64,000 nucleotides of DNA from JAGOCV01 sp049445855. GTDB lineage: Bacteria; Pseudomonadota; Gammaproteobacteria; Burkholderiales; Burkholderiaceae_C. Below are positions 1 through 8,068 of the stretch, in pieces. The stretch is from contig NZ_JBMSDV010000002.1 in NCBI RefSeq assembly GCF_049445855.1, positions 434,001 through 498,000 on the forward strand. Reading direction: 5' to 3'. Position numbers and translations under genes: made by a program. How positions within the stretch are numbered: position 1 is the first letter of the stretch; every line of letters starts with the position of its first letter. The notes below the pieces were generated by a model. That model had not been told where the DNA came from and made no database searches. It saw nothing but the letters and a program-made list of their open reading frames with translations.

Positions 1-1115
1 TGATCCGCGTGGCTGCGGGCGAGAAGCTGCCGCTGACGCAGGCCGACGTGAAGCGCGACGGCTGGGCCATCGAATGCCGCATCAATGCGGAAGACCCCTT
101 CCGCAACTTCCTGCCCTCCACGGGGCGTCTGGTGAAATTCCAGCCACCGCCCGAAACGATGTTCGCTTCGGACACAGAGCATCTGCACGGTGTGCGCGTC
201 GATACCGGTGTGTACGAAGGCGGCGAGATCCCCATGTACTACGACTCGATGATCGCCAAGCTCATCGTGCACGGCACTGACCGCGACGACGCGATCCGCA
301 AGATGCGCGAGGCGCTCAACGGCTTCGTGATCCGCGGCATCAGCAGCAACATCCCGTTCCAGGCGGCGCTGCTCGCGCACCCCAGGTTCGTGGCGGGTGA
401 CTTCAACACCGGCTTCATCGCCGAGAACTACGGCAGAGGCTTCGACGCGCAGGACGTACCGCATGCCGAACCGGATTTCCTCGTCGCACTTGCTGCCTTC
501 CAGAACCGGCGCTACCGCGCGCGTGCCTCGGGCATCAGCGGGCAACTCGCGGGCCACGGCGTGAAAGTCGGCGAGAAGTTCGTCGTCGTCACGCTCGGCC
601 ATGGTGGCGAGAACCGGTACACCGATGTATCGGTGACCGACTTCGAGGGCACGAAGGGGTCGAGCCAGGTGACGGTGGATGGCAAGGCCTACAGCATCAC
701 ATGCAATGCGCCGCTGGGCGCAACGCGCATCCAGGGCGTCTGCAATGGTGCGGCGTTCACTGCACAGGTGGAGCGCGGCGCGTCGAAGAATCCGCTGGCA
801 CTGCGCGTCTCGCACAACGGCACGCAGATCGACGCCATGGTGCTGTCGCCTCTGGGTGCGCAGTTGCATCGACTCATGCCCTACAAGGCACCGCCGGACC
901 TGAGCAAGTTCCTGCTGTCGCCGATGCCGGGGCTGCTGGTCGACGTGGCCGTGCAGCCGGGTCAGAAGGTGCAGGCGGGCGAACGCCTCGCTGTCATCGA
1001 GGCGATGAAGATGGAGAACATCCTCTTCGCGTCGCAGGACGGCGTGGTCGGCAAGGTGGTCGCGAACAAGGGCGAGTCGCTCGCCGTCGACCAGGTCATC
1101 ATCGAGTTCGAGTGA
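1..1115 (+). CDS. pccA: Propionyl-CoA carboxylase alpha subunit (biotin carboxylase/BCCP), 5' end outside window
   Basis: The reading frame is already open at base 3, so only the C-terminal ~370 residues are present. The visible part begins in the biotin carboxylase domain (motif ECRINAEDP), continues through a middle linker domain typical of propionyl/methylcrotonyl-CoA carboxylase alpha chains, and ends in a biotinyl domain with EAMKMEN, whose lysine carries biotin. The protein carboxylates biotin with ATP and bicarbonate; a beta subunit, not in this window, moves the carboxyl to propionyl-CoA. The downstream epimerase-like gene (8 bp gap) fits a propionyl-CoA to methylmalonyl-CoA pathway. 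A different acyl-CoA carboxylase specificity cannot be excluded without the missing N-terminus. Confidence 0.88.
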   Translation, partial: IRVAAGEKLPLTQADVKRDGWAIECRINAEDPFRNFLPSTGRLVKFQPPPETMFASDTEHLHGVRVDTGVYEGGEIPMYYDSMIAKLIVHGTDRDDAIRKMREALNGFVIRGISSNIPFQAALLAHPRFVAGDFNTGFIAENYGRGFDAQDVPHAEPDFLVALAAFQNRRYRARASGISGQLAGHGVKVGEKFVVVTLGHGGENRYTDVSVTDFEGTKGSSQVTVDGKAYSITCNAPLGATRIQGVCNGAAFTAQVERGASKNPLALRVSHNGTQIDAMVLSPLGAQLHRLMPYKAPPDLSKFLLSPMPGLLVDVAVQPGQKVQAGERLAVIEAMKMENILFASQDGVVGKVVANKGESLAVDQVIIEFE

Positions 1116-1123
1116 GGCAGGCC

Positions 1124-1609
1124 ATGACGAGACCGTTCAAGGTATTGGGCATCCAGCAGATTGCCATCGGCGGCCCGGACAAGGGGCGCCTGCAGAAGCT
1201 GTGGGTGGACATGTTCGGCCTCGAAGTCACGGGTACGTTCAAGAGCGAGCGCGAGAACGTGGACGAGGACATCTGCGCCATCGGTACGGGACCGTTCAAG
1301 GTGGAAGTGGACCTGATGCAGCCACTCGACCCCGAAAAGAAGCCGGCCGTGCACACCACGCCGCTCAATCACGTGGGCCTTTGGATCGACGATCTGCCGG
1401 TGGCCGTGGAATGGCTCACGGCGCAGGGCGTGCGCTTCGCGCCGGGTGGCATCCGCAAGGGCGCGGCGGGTTTCGACATCTGCTTCGTGCACCCGAAGGG
1501 CAACGAGGAATTGCCGATCGGCGGCGAGGGCGTGCTGATCGAACTGGTGCAGGCACCGCCGGAAGTGGTGCAAGCCTTCACGGCGCTTGCACTGTCGCCG
1601 CAGGGCTGA
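1124..1609 (+). CDS. VOC-family protein, methylmalonyl-CoA epimerase-like
   Basis: 161 residues. The N-terminus (IQQIAIGG) and the mid-protein stretch NHVGLWIDDLPVAVEWL are the two half-module signatures of the vicinal-oxygen-chelate fold. The ATG lies 8 bp after the carboxylase stop, so the two are probably co-transcribed. In the propionate pathway the epimerase interconverts the methylmalonyl-CoA stereoisomers, and that role is inferred from position. It is slightly longer than typical epimerases (about 130-150 residues) and could instead be a glyoxalase-like protein. A much longer overlapping frame starting at 701 is an artefact, because its N-terminal part is out-of-frame carboxylase sequence. 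Confidence 0.72.
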   Translation: MTRPFKVLGIQQIAIGGPDKGRLQKLWVDMFGLEVTGTFKSERENVDEDICAIGTGPFKVEVDLMQPLDPEKKPAVHTTPLNHVGLWIDDLPVAVEWLTAQGVRFAPGGIRKGAAGFDICFVHPKGNEELPIGGEGVLIELVQAPPEVVQAFTALALSPQG

Positions 1610-1624
1610 AAGACCAGCTGATCT

Positions 1625-2260
1625 TCAGGCGCCGGGACGGCGCCACAAGGCGAGCGTCGCGGCCAGCAGCCACATGCCGGCCGCGCAACTGCGGTTGATG
1701 ACGAGCAGGCTGCGTGCCGACAGCCAGCGCACCGCGTGCATGCCGGCCGATGCATAGACCACCATCACCATCGTGTCGAGCGTGACGAACACGCTGCCCA
1801 GCAGCGCGAACTGTGGTGCCTGTGGCAGCGACGTATCGATGAACTGCGGCAGGAAGGCCGCGAAGAACAGCACCGTCTTCGGGTTGGACAGCGCCACCGT
1901 CAGGCTGCGCGTGAACGCGAGGCGCGGTGCCACAGGGCGGGCTTCGAGCGAGCCCAGTGCACAGGCCATGCCTGCAGGCCGATTGCGCCACATCTTCACG
2001 CCGATCCACGCAAGGTAGATCACGCCGGCCCAACGCACGACATTGAACAGCAGTTCCGACGCTTCGAGCAGCGAGCCGAGCCCCAACGCGACGGCAACGA
2101 TCAGCAGACTGCTGCCCAGCGATGCACCCGCGATGCCGAACCACGCAGTGCGCAACCCGCCGCTGATGCCGTTGGAGAGTGCCAGCAACATCGTCGGTCC
2201 TGGCGTGACGGCCAGTGCCAGCGATGCGATGGAAAAGACGATGAGGGTTTCGAGTGTCAC
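1625..2260 (-). CDS. LysE/RhtB family amino-acid exporter
   Basis: 211 residues, highly hydrophobic with about six predicted membrane helices. The N-terminal stretch LALAVTPGPTMLLALSNG is the conserved LysE/RhtB opening (TPGP followed by a small-residue helix). Members export amino acids or homoserine lactones across the inner membrane; the substrate cannot be read here. The start overlaps the stop of the upstream ferredoxin gene by four bases, so translation is probably coupled. It converges with the epimerase-like gene, with a 15 bp gap. Confidence 0.88.
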   Translation of the reverse strand: MTLETLIVFSIASLALAVTPGPTMLLALSNGISGGLRTAWFGIAGASLGSSLLIVAVALGLGSLLEASELLFNVVRWAGVIYLAWIGVKMWRNRPAGMACALGSLEARPVAPRLAFTRSLTVALSNPKTVLFFAAFLPQFIDTSLPQAPQFALLGSVFVTLDTMVMVVYASAGMHAVRWLSARSLLVINRSCAAGMWLLAATLALWRRPGA

Positions 2261-2925
2261 GATTCAATCCTGCGATTGCGTGCGCGGGCGAGCGCAGCTT
2301 CGATCACGGCACGCTTGCGCGCGAGCTCGGCCGTGTCGCCGGATTGCGCGTGCGTGAGGCCCGGCAAGTCAGCAAGTTTGGCCTGCGCCTTGGCTTCGAG
2401 GCGGGCTTCGTGTTCGCTGGCCTCGTGCTTGATGCGGCGCGCGCGAGACTCGTAGCGGTCACGCGCCTCGTCTGCCTGCTGTGCTGACCAGGCCTGCCAG
2501 CCTGTGCGTTCGCCCGTCACGTTTTCCAGCGAGATGCAATCCACCGGGCACACGGGAAGACAGAGTTCGCAGCCGGTGCAGTACGGCTCGATCACCGTGT
2601 GCATGCGCTTGTTGCTGCCCATGATCGCGTCTGTCGGACAGGCCTTGATGCACAGTGTGCAGCCGATGCACCAGGCTTCGTCGATCACAGCGACGGGGCG
2701 CGGGCCTTCGGAACCGTTGTCCCCGTTCAGCGCAAGAAGAGGCAAGCCGGTGATGCGTGAGAGGCGGGCGATGCCTTCCGCGCCGCCCGGTGGGCACTGG
2801 TTGATGGGTGCTTCGTTGCGCGCGATGGCTTGCGCATAGCCTGCGCAGTCCGGATAGCCGCAACGCGTGCACTGGGTCTGGGGGAGCGCATCGAGGATGC
2901 GTTCGGCCAGTGCAGGCGTATCCAT
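2257..2925 (-). CDS. rnfB: RnfB-type ferredoxin (electron transport complex subunit B-like), stand-alone
   Basis: 222 residues. Cys19, Cys22, Cys27 and Cys44 form the N-terminal Fe4S-domain cluster motif (CTRCGYPDC, then NQCPPGG). Two bacterial ferredoxin motifs follow: CIGCTLCIKACP and CTGCELCLPVCP. The C-terminal ~70 residues are charged and helical. RnfB normally passes electrons within the membrane Rnf/Rsx complex, but no rnfA, C, D, G or E is adjacent and the protein lacks the usual N-terminal membrane anchor. It may therefore serve as a soluble electron carrier. It is coupled by ATGA overlap to the downstream LysE gene. Confidence 0.85.
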   Translation of the reverse strand: MDTPALAERILDALPQTQCTRCGYPDCAGYAQAIARNEAPINQCPPGGAEGIARLSRITGLPLLALNGDNGSEGPRPVAVIDEAWCIGCTLCIKACPTDAIMGSNKRMHTVIEPYCTGCELCLPVCPVDCISLENVTGERTGWQAWSAQQADEARDRYESRARRIKHEASEHEARLEAKAQAKLADLPGLTHAQSGDTAELARKRAVIEAALARARNRRIES

Positions 2926-2936
2926 GCGTGATGCCT

Positions 2937-4319
2937 TCAGCGCGTCGCCTTGCGTGCAGCGGGCTTGCGGACGGCAAGCTTCTTTGCCGGGGCTTTCTTC
3001 GCAGCAGTCTTTTTCGCTGCGGCCTTCTTCGCTGGGGCAGGCTTGGCTGCAGGCTGCTCGTCGTGCGCAAGAATGAATTCACAGACCTCCGGGTACACCT
3101 TCTCGCGCCAGCGCTTGCCGCTGAAGATGCCGTAGTGGCCGGCACCCTTCACTTCGTAGTGGCGTTTGTCGGCGCCCGTGATGCCGCTGCACAGCTTGAG
3201 CGCCGCAGCGGTCTGGCCCGAGCCGGAGATGTCATCGAGCTCACCTTCGACGGTGAGCAGCGCGGTCTTGCGGATGTCCTGCGGGCGTACGCGCTCGACT
3301 TCGCCTTGCGGGTTTTTCACGTCCCAGGTGCCGTTGACCAGCATGAACTCCTGAAAGACGGTGCGGATGGTCTCGAGGTAGTAGTCCGCATCCATGTCGA
3401 GCACGGCGTTGTACTCGTCATAGAACTTGCGATGCGCCTCGGCGCTGGTGTCGTCGCCCTTGAGCAGGTCTTCGAAGTATTCGTAATGACTCTTGGCATG
3501 GCGGTCCGGGTTCATCGCCACGAAACCGGTGTGCTGCAGGAAGCCCGGGTACACGCGGCGGCCTTCACCGGGGAAGCCCGAGGGCACGCGGTAGATCACG
3601 TTGTTCTCGAACCATTCGAAGCTCTTGTTCATCGCCAGGTTGTTCACGGCGGTCGGCGACTTGCGGGCGTCGATCGGGCCGCCCATCATCACCATGGACA
3701 GCGGCGTCATCTCGCCGCGGCTGGCCATGAGCGACACGGCCGCCAGCACCGGCACCGTGGGCTGGCATACGCTCACAACGTGGCAGTTGCCGTATTCCTT
3801 CTGGATGTGGCGGATGAATTCCTGCACGTAGTTGACGTAATCGTCCAGGTGGAATTCCCCGTCGGACAGCGGCACGGTGCGCGCGTTCTTCCAGTCGGTG
3901 ATGTACACCTTGTGGCCACGCAGCATGGTGCGCACGGTGTCGCGCAGCAGCGTGGCGTAATGGCCCGACAGCGGCGCGACGATCAGCACGGCAGGCTGCA
4001 TCTTCATCTTGTCCAGCGTGGCCTGGTCGTCCGAGAAGCGCTTGAAGCGGCGCAGCTCGCAGAAGGGCTTGTCGATCTCCACACGTTCCTGGATGGCGAC
4101 GTCGTTGCCATCGACGTCCACCGACTGGATGCCGAACACCGGCTTTTCATAGTCCTTGGCCAGACGGTAGAGCAGGTCGTACCCGGCGGATACACGTTGT
4201 GCGAGCGGGTTTTGCCCGAGCGGCGAATGCGGATTGCTGTAGAGCTTGGCAGCGGCCTGGGCAAAGTCCGCGAAGGGCTCCATGAGCGCGCGCTGCGCTT
4301 CGTAGATCTGGTAGAGCAT
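2937..4319 (-). CDS. phaZ: Intracellular polyhydroxyalkanoate depolymerase
   Basis: 460 residues from ATG at 4319; the open frame runs further upstream to 5051 but that part is the antisense of the next gene. The fold is the type I intracellular PHB depolymerase that degrades storage granules in the cytoplasm. The expected catalytic triad is visible: Cys185 in SVCQPTV (a cysteine in place of the lipase-box serine), Asp362/363 in GELDDISG and His395 in GAGHYGIF. The last ~35 residues are an Ala/Lys/Pro tail built of PAKKAAAKK-like repeats, resembling histone-H1-like PHA granule proteins. A TTGCA-type palindrome just upstream may be an operator for the PHA regulator PhaR. Confidence 0.93.
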   Translation of the reverse strand: MLYQIYEAQRALMEPFADFAQAAAKLYSNPHSPLGQNPLAQRVSAGYDLLYRLAKDYEKPVFGIQSVDVDGNDVAIQERVEIDKPFCELRRFKRFSDDQATLDKMKMQPAVLIVAPLSGHYATLLRDTVRTMLRGHKVYITDWKNARTVPLSDGEFHLDDYVNYVQEFIRHIQKEYGNCHVVSVCQPTVPVLAAVSLMASRGEMTPLSMVMMGGPIDARKSPTAVNNLAMNKSFEWFENNVIYRVPSGFPGEGRRVYPGFLQHTGFVAMNPDRHAKSHYEYFEDLLKGDDTSAEAHRKFYDEYNAVLDMDADYYLETIRTVFQEFMLVNGTWDVKNPQGEVERVRPQDIRKTALLTVEGELDDISGSGQTAAALKLCSGITGADKRHYEVKGAGHYGIFSGKRWREKVYPEVCEFILAHDEQPAAKPAPAKKAAAKKTAAKKAPAKKLAVRKPAARKATR

Positions 4320-4353
4320 CAGGGCAGGATCGGGCTGTGATCTGTTGGTTATG

Positions 4354-4364
4354 TTGCAGTGCAA
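4354..4364. promoter_or_regulatory. Palindrome TTGCAGTGCAA in the phaZ upstream region, possible PhaR operator
   Basis: The site is TTGCA-G-TGCAA, a perfect 5-bp inverted repeat, 35 bp upstream of the phaZ ATG and directly next to a minus-strand TATATT that could serve as a -10 element. PHA regulators in betaproteobacteria bind TTGCA/TGCAA-rich sites near phasin and depolymerase promoters (family knowledge). Assignment is inference from sequence and position. Confidence 0.4.
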
Positions 4365-4515
4365 TATAGCAGCGCAAGGTTGTGCACGTTGGAGAGGAAA
4401 CACCAATCCCGACAGGCGGCCGGCCTCTTGCGTTCCCGTCATGATTCTGCAAGGCTTCAGAAGGAACCGGTTACGCCTTGGCGACATCCGAAACGGACGC
4501 CATGATTGCTTCCCC

Positions 4516-5436
4516 ATGAACAGAAGAAAACTGATGTCCGCGGCCGGCGGCGGCCTCGCTGCCACAATGCTCGGCATGACCACCCAGCCCGCTGACGCCG
4601 CGACATTCGACAACCTCAAGTCGCTCAAGCGCAGCCCGAAGATGCCGGTGATCTTCGTCGGGCACGGCAGCCCGATGAACGCCATCGGCGACAACGAATA
4701 CCGGCGCAGCTGGCAGGCATTGGGCGCCGAGTTCGGCGCGAAGCTGCCGAAGCCCCAGCTCATCCTGTGCATTTCGGCGCACTGGATCACCCGCGGCTGG
4801 TGGCTCACCGGCATGGAAAAGCCCAGGACCATCCACGACTTCGGCGGCTTTCCGGACGAGCTCTTTGCCCAGCAGTACCCCGCGCCCGGTGCGCCTGCGG
4901 CAGCGCAGGAGATCGGCGCGGGCCTGCGCGCGCCTGACAGCAACAAGCCCGTGGGTCTGGACAAGGACGAATGGGGGTACGACCACGGCACTTGGTCGGT
5001 GCTGAAACCCATGTTCCCCAAGGCCGACATTCCCGTCATCCAACTGAGCATGGACTACAGCCGCCCGCCGGCCGAGCACTACGCGCTGGGCAGGCAGCTC
5101 CGGGCACTGCGCGAGCGCGGTGTGCTCATCGTGGGCAGTGGCAACATCGTTCACAACCTGCGCGCCGCGCAACGTGGCGTGGCGTCGAACCAGGCGTATG
5201 ACTGGGCCATCGAGTTCGACCGCGTGGTCGCGGGGCAACTGGAGTCCGGCAAGCTGGACATGCTGTCCGACTTCCAGAAGTCAGGCCAGCTCGCACAACT
5301 GGCGCACCCCACGCATGACCACTACCTGCCGTTGCTCCATGCCGCCGGTGCGGCAGATGGCAAAGACAAGGTCCGCACCTTCAACGACAACTTCCAGTCG
5401 GCGTCCATCTCGATGCGGTCGGTCGTCTGGGGCTGA
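4516..5436 (+). CDS. ygiD: LigB-fold extradiol dioxygenase (4,5-DOPA dioxygenase / YgiD family), exported
   Basis: 306 residues from the ATG at 4516. The first ~28 residues (MNRRKLMSAAGGG through QPADA) look like a Tat-type or Sec signal peptide with a twin arginine, so the enzyme may act in the periplasm, which is unusual for YgiD. The LigB-type metal-site histidines are present in VGHGSPMNA, CISAHWITRG, YDHGTWSVL and HPTHDHYLPLL. Family members open the ring of DOPA or related catechols with Fe or Zn; the substrate is unknown. It is transcribed divergently from phaZ. Confidence 0.85.
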   Translation: MNRRKLMSAAGGGLAATMLGMTTQPADAATFDNLKSLKRSPKMPVIFVGHGSPMNAIGDNEYRRSWQALGAEFGAKLPKPQLILCISAHWITRGWWLTGMEKPRTIHDFGGFPDELFAQQYPAPGAPAAAQEIGAGLRAPDSNKPVGLDKDEWGYDHGTWSVLKPMFPKADIPVIQLSMDYSRPPAEHYALGRQLRALRERGVLIVGSGNIVHNLRAAQRGVASNQAYDWAIEFDRVVAGQLESGKLDMLSDFQKSGQLAQLAHPTHDHYLPLLHAAGAADGKDKVRTFNDNFQSASISMRSVVWG

Positions 5437-5459
5437 AGTCCCGGGGTCAGGCGGCCGAT

Positions 5460-6101
5460 TCAGACAGCCCGGTAGCGTCCGGGCTTGTGGTTGATCCACA
5501 GGAACAGGCTCATCACCACGGCGCCGAGCACGGACCACGCAACGCGCGTCCAGTCGATCACCAGCAGCGCCAGCAGCACGATGCTGCAGTCGATGGCCAT
5601 CTGCACCTTGCCGGCACGGATGCCGTAGCGGTCCTGCATGTACAGCGAAATGATGGTGGCGCCACCCAGGCTCGCCCGATGGCGCGCGAGGAACAGGCAA
5701 CCCGTGCCCAGCAGCAGCCCGCCCGTGATGGCCGCGTACGCGGGGTGCAGCGAACCGACGCCCAGCACAAAGGGCGTGGCATCGGTCAGCACCGAAAGCA
5801 GGGTCACGGACACGAAGGTCTTGATCGTGAATTCCTTGCCCATGCGCGTCCACGAGAACCAGTAGAACGGCAGGTTGATCAGGAAGAAGAGTTGTCCCAG
5901 GCTGATGCCCGTGGCGTAGTGCAGCACGAACGCCGCGCCGGCCGTGCCGCCCGTCAGCAGACCGGCCTGGTTGTAGAGCGACAGCGCCAGCGAAACGAAG
6001 AGCGTGCCCGCGAAGAGCGCCTGCGCGTCCTCGAACCAGGTGTGCCGGTCAGGCGGCGGAAGGGAGGGGGAGTCCATTGCGGAATCCAGGGAGGCATCCA
6101 T
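5460..6101 (-). CDS. YitT/DUF161 family integral membrane protein
   Basis: 213 residues with five to six hydrophobic helices. Characteristic family stretches are LYNQAGLLTGGTAGAAFVLHY near the first helix and the HRASLGGATIISLYMQDRYG loop. The family is widespread and its transport or regulatory function is not established. It converges with the dioxygenase gene and has a 60 bp gap to the nucleotidyltransferase-like gene upstream. ATG at 6101 is the only upstream start in frame; a later ATG at residue 9 would remove only a few polar residues. Confidence 0.82.
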   Translation of the reverse strand: MDASLDSAMDSPSLPPPDRHTWFEDAQALFAGTLFVSLALSLYNQAGLLTGGTAGAAFVLHYATGISLGQLFFLINLPFYWFSWTRMGKEFTIKTFVSVTLLSVLTDATPFVLGVGSLHPAYAAITGGLLLGTGCLFLARHRASLGGATIISLYMQDRYGIRAGKVQMAIDCSIVLLALLVIDWTRVAWSVLGAVVMSLFLWINHKPGRYRAV

Positions 6102-6163
6102 GGGGATGCCCTTGCAAGTCGCGGGCCACGTCCGGGTTCATGCGGGGGCGTCTGCGTGGGCCG

Positions 6164-6763
6164 TCAGGCCGTTCTCAGCCAGGGCCAGCGGCTGCGGTAG
6201 CTCTCGACCTTGTCGTCGTAGAGGTCCTTGTAGTTGCACTTGGGATTGGGCCGCAGGATGCCCGCCTCCAATTCGTCCAGCCCGTTGGGCGCGTACAGTT
6301 CGGCGCCCACGCCGGACGGGGACGGCGTGATGCCCACGCAGGTGCAGGTGACGAGGAAGCGGTCGATGCCGTCCTTCGAGGAGCGCAGCGAGGTGTAGCG
6401 ATGACCGAACCAGTCCTCGTACCAGAGGTGGACGCGGGCCTGGTTCTTGGTTTCGACAACGATGCCCAGGTCGCCGAACAGCACACGCGCACGGTTCTGG
6501 ACCTCCTGCTCGGCCTCGGCCGACAGGTCGGTCGGGTCGAAATAGAAAAGGTCGTAGTCGCGGATGTTCGCCATCGGCGGCAGGCCAGTCCGCAGGTTCC
6601 ACACCGTCTGGAACAGGCAGCCCGCCACCAGCCACGCGTCCTGCAGCTTGAGCTGCGGCAGGCGTTGCAGGATGGTGGCGTTGTTGCTGTTGGTCAGCAC
6701 CTGGCGGATGAACCGGTCAGATGCCGGGTCCGGCGCCTTGCCGTAAGCCGACAACGGGTTCAC
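6164..6763 (-). CDS. Nucleotidyltransferase-like protein (NTP_transf_6 type)
   Basis: 199 residues. The segment DAWLVAGCLFQTVWNL followed by IRDYDLFYFD matches the active-site layout of the small bacterial nucleotidyltransferase-like family, with the Asp-x-Asp pair expected to bind metal. LYAPNGLDELEAGILRPNP near the C-terminus is also typical of that family. No substrate is known for these proteins. It lies between tyrB and the YitT gene on the same strand, 27 bp after tyrB, so a shared transcript is likely. Confidence 0.75.
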   Translation of the reverse strand: MNPLSAYGKAPDPASDRFIRQVLTNSNNATILQRLPQLKLQDAWLVAGCLFQTVWNLRTGLPPMANIRDYDLFYFDPTDLSAEAEQEVQNRARVLFGDLGIVVETKNQARVHLWYEDWFGHRYTSLRSSKDGIDRFLVTCTCVGITPSPSGVGAELYAPNGLDELEAGILRPNPKCNYKDLYDDKVESYRSRWPWLRTA

Positions 6764-6790
6764 GACGGAAACCTCACGATGCGGCGGGCC

Positions 6791-7987
6791 TCAGATCACC
6801 TTGGCGATCGACGCGCAGACGTAGTCGATGTTCTTGCTGTTGAGCGCGGCCACGCACATGCGGCCGGTATCGGTGCCGTAGACACCGAATTCGCTGCGCA
6901 GGCGCACCATCTGGTCCTTTGACAGGCCCGAGTAGCTGAACATGCCGATCTGGCGCGTGATGAAGCTCATGTCTTCCTTCACACCGGCAGCCTTGAGCTT
7001 GTCAACCAGCGCGGTGCGCATCAGCTTGATGCGGTCGCGCATTTCGGCCAGCTCCTGCTCCCACATGGCGCGCAGTTCGGGCGTGCCCAGTACGGCAGCA
7101 ACGACAGCGCCGCCATGGATGGGCGGGTTGCTGTAGTTGGTGCGGATGACGATCTTGAGCTGCGACAGCACGCGCGAGGCTTCTTCCTTGTTCTCGCACA
7201 GCACCGACAGGGCACCGACGCGTTCGCCGTACAGGCTGAAGCTCTTGGAGAACGAGGTGGAGACGAAGAACGTGAGGCCGGCCGCCACGAACTTGCCGAC
7301 GACGGCGCCGTCTTCCGTGATGCCGTTGCCGAAACCCTGGTAAGCCATGTCGAGGAAGGGCACGAGCTTGCCGGCCTTGACCACAGCCACCACTTCGTCC
7401 CACTGGGCGGGGGTGATGTCATAGCCGGTCGGGTTGTGGCAACAGGCGTGCAGCACCACGACGGTGCCGGCTGCGGCAGCCTTCAGGCTGGCCAGCATGC
7501 CTTCGAAGTTCACGGTGCGGTTGGCCGCGTCGTAATACGTGTAGGTCTCGACGGTGAAACCGGCCTGGTTGAAGAGGGCGCGGTGGTTCTCCCAGCTCGG
7601 ATCGCTGATCAGCACCTTGGCTGCGGGGTTGAGCTTCTTCAGGAAGTCGGCCCCGACCTTCAGCCCGCCAGTGCCGCCCAGGGCCTGGATGGTGGCCACT
7701 CGGCCGGACTTGACGGGCTCGCTGTCGGCCCCGAATACGAGGCTCTTCACGGCGTTGTCGTAGGCCACGATCCCGTCGATCGGGAGGTAACCGCGGGCTG
7801 AGGGCGCAGCCATCATGCGCTTTTCGGCTTCCTGCACGCACTTGAGCAGCGGCAGCTTGCCGTTGTCGTCGAAATACACACCCACGCCCAGGTTGACTTT
7901 GGCAGGGTTGGAGTCGGCAGCGAATTGCTCGTTGAGACCCAGGATCGGGTCGCGCGGTGCCATTTCGACCGAGGAGAACAATGACAT
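6791..7987 (-). CDS. tyrB: Aromatic/aspartate amino-acid aminotransferase
   Basis: 398 residues, full length for class I aminotransferases of the AspC/TyrB group. The PLP-binding lysine lies in STSFSKSFSLYGERVG, and the LHACCHNPTGYDITPAQW stretch is the conserved cofactor-binding loop. It transfers amino groups between aspartate or aromatic amino acids and 2-oxoglutarate in the cytoplasm. AspC and TyrB specificities are hard to separate from sequence alone. It is divergent from uvrB with an 81 bp intergenic region in which I see no clear LexA box. Confidence 0.9.
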   Translation of the reverse strand: MSLFSSVEMAPRDPILGLNEQFAADSNPAKVNLGVGVYFDDNGKLPLLKCVQEAEKRMMAAPSARGYLPIDGIVAYDNAVKSLVFGADSEPVKSGRVATIQALGGTGGLKVGADFLKKLNPAAKVLISDPSWENHRALFNQAGFTVETYTYYDAANRTVNFEGMLASLKAAAAGTVVVLHACCHNPTGYDITPAQWDEVVAVVKAGKLVPFLDMAYQGFGNGITEDGAVVGKFVAAGLTFFVSTSFSKSFSLYGERVGALSVLCENKEEASRVLSQLKIVIRTNYSNPPIHGGAVVAAVLGTPELRAMWEQELAEMRDRIKLMRTALVDKLKAAGVKEDMSFITRQIGMFSYSGLSKDQMVRLRSEFGVYGTDTGRMCVAALNSKNIDYVCASIAKVI

Positions 7988-8068
7988 GAAAAAGTCCTTT
8001 GGAGTTGTCAGTAGCGCCTGTCGCCAAGCTCGGTTAGCCTATGCGATTGGCCTCAATTTTAGCCCCCC

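Noticed and set aside
701..1609. 302-codon frame spanning the carboxylase and epimerase genes
   Set aside because: Only the part from the ATG at 1124 is coding; the first part is the out-of-frame carboxylase gene with a shadow-like Arg/Gly-rich composition.
4320..5051. N-terminal extension of the PHA depolymerase frame on the minus strand
   Set aside because: It is antisense to the DOPA-dioxygenase-like gene and PhaZ families start at MLYQIYE.
7988..8068. LexA box in front of uvrB
   Set aside because: No CTGT-N8-ACAG-like dyad is visible in the 81-bp gap.
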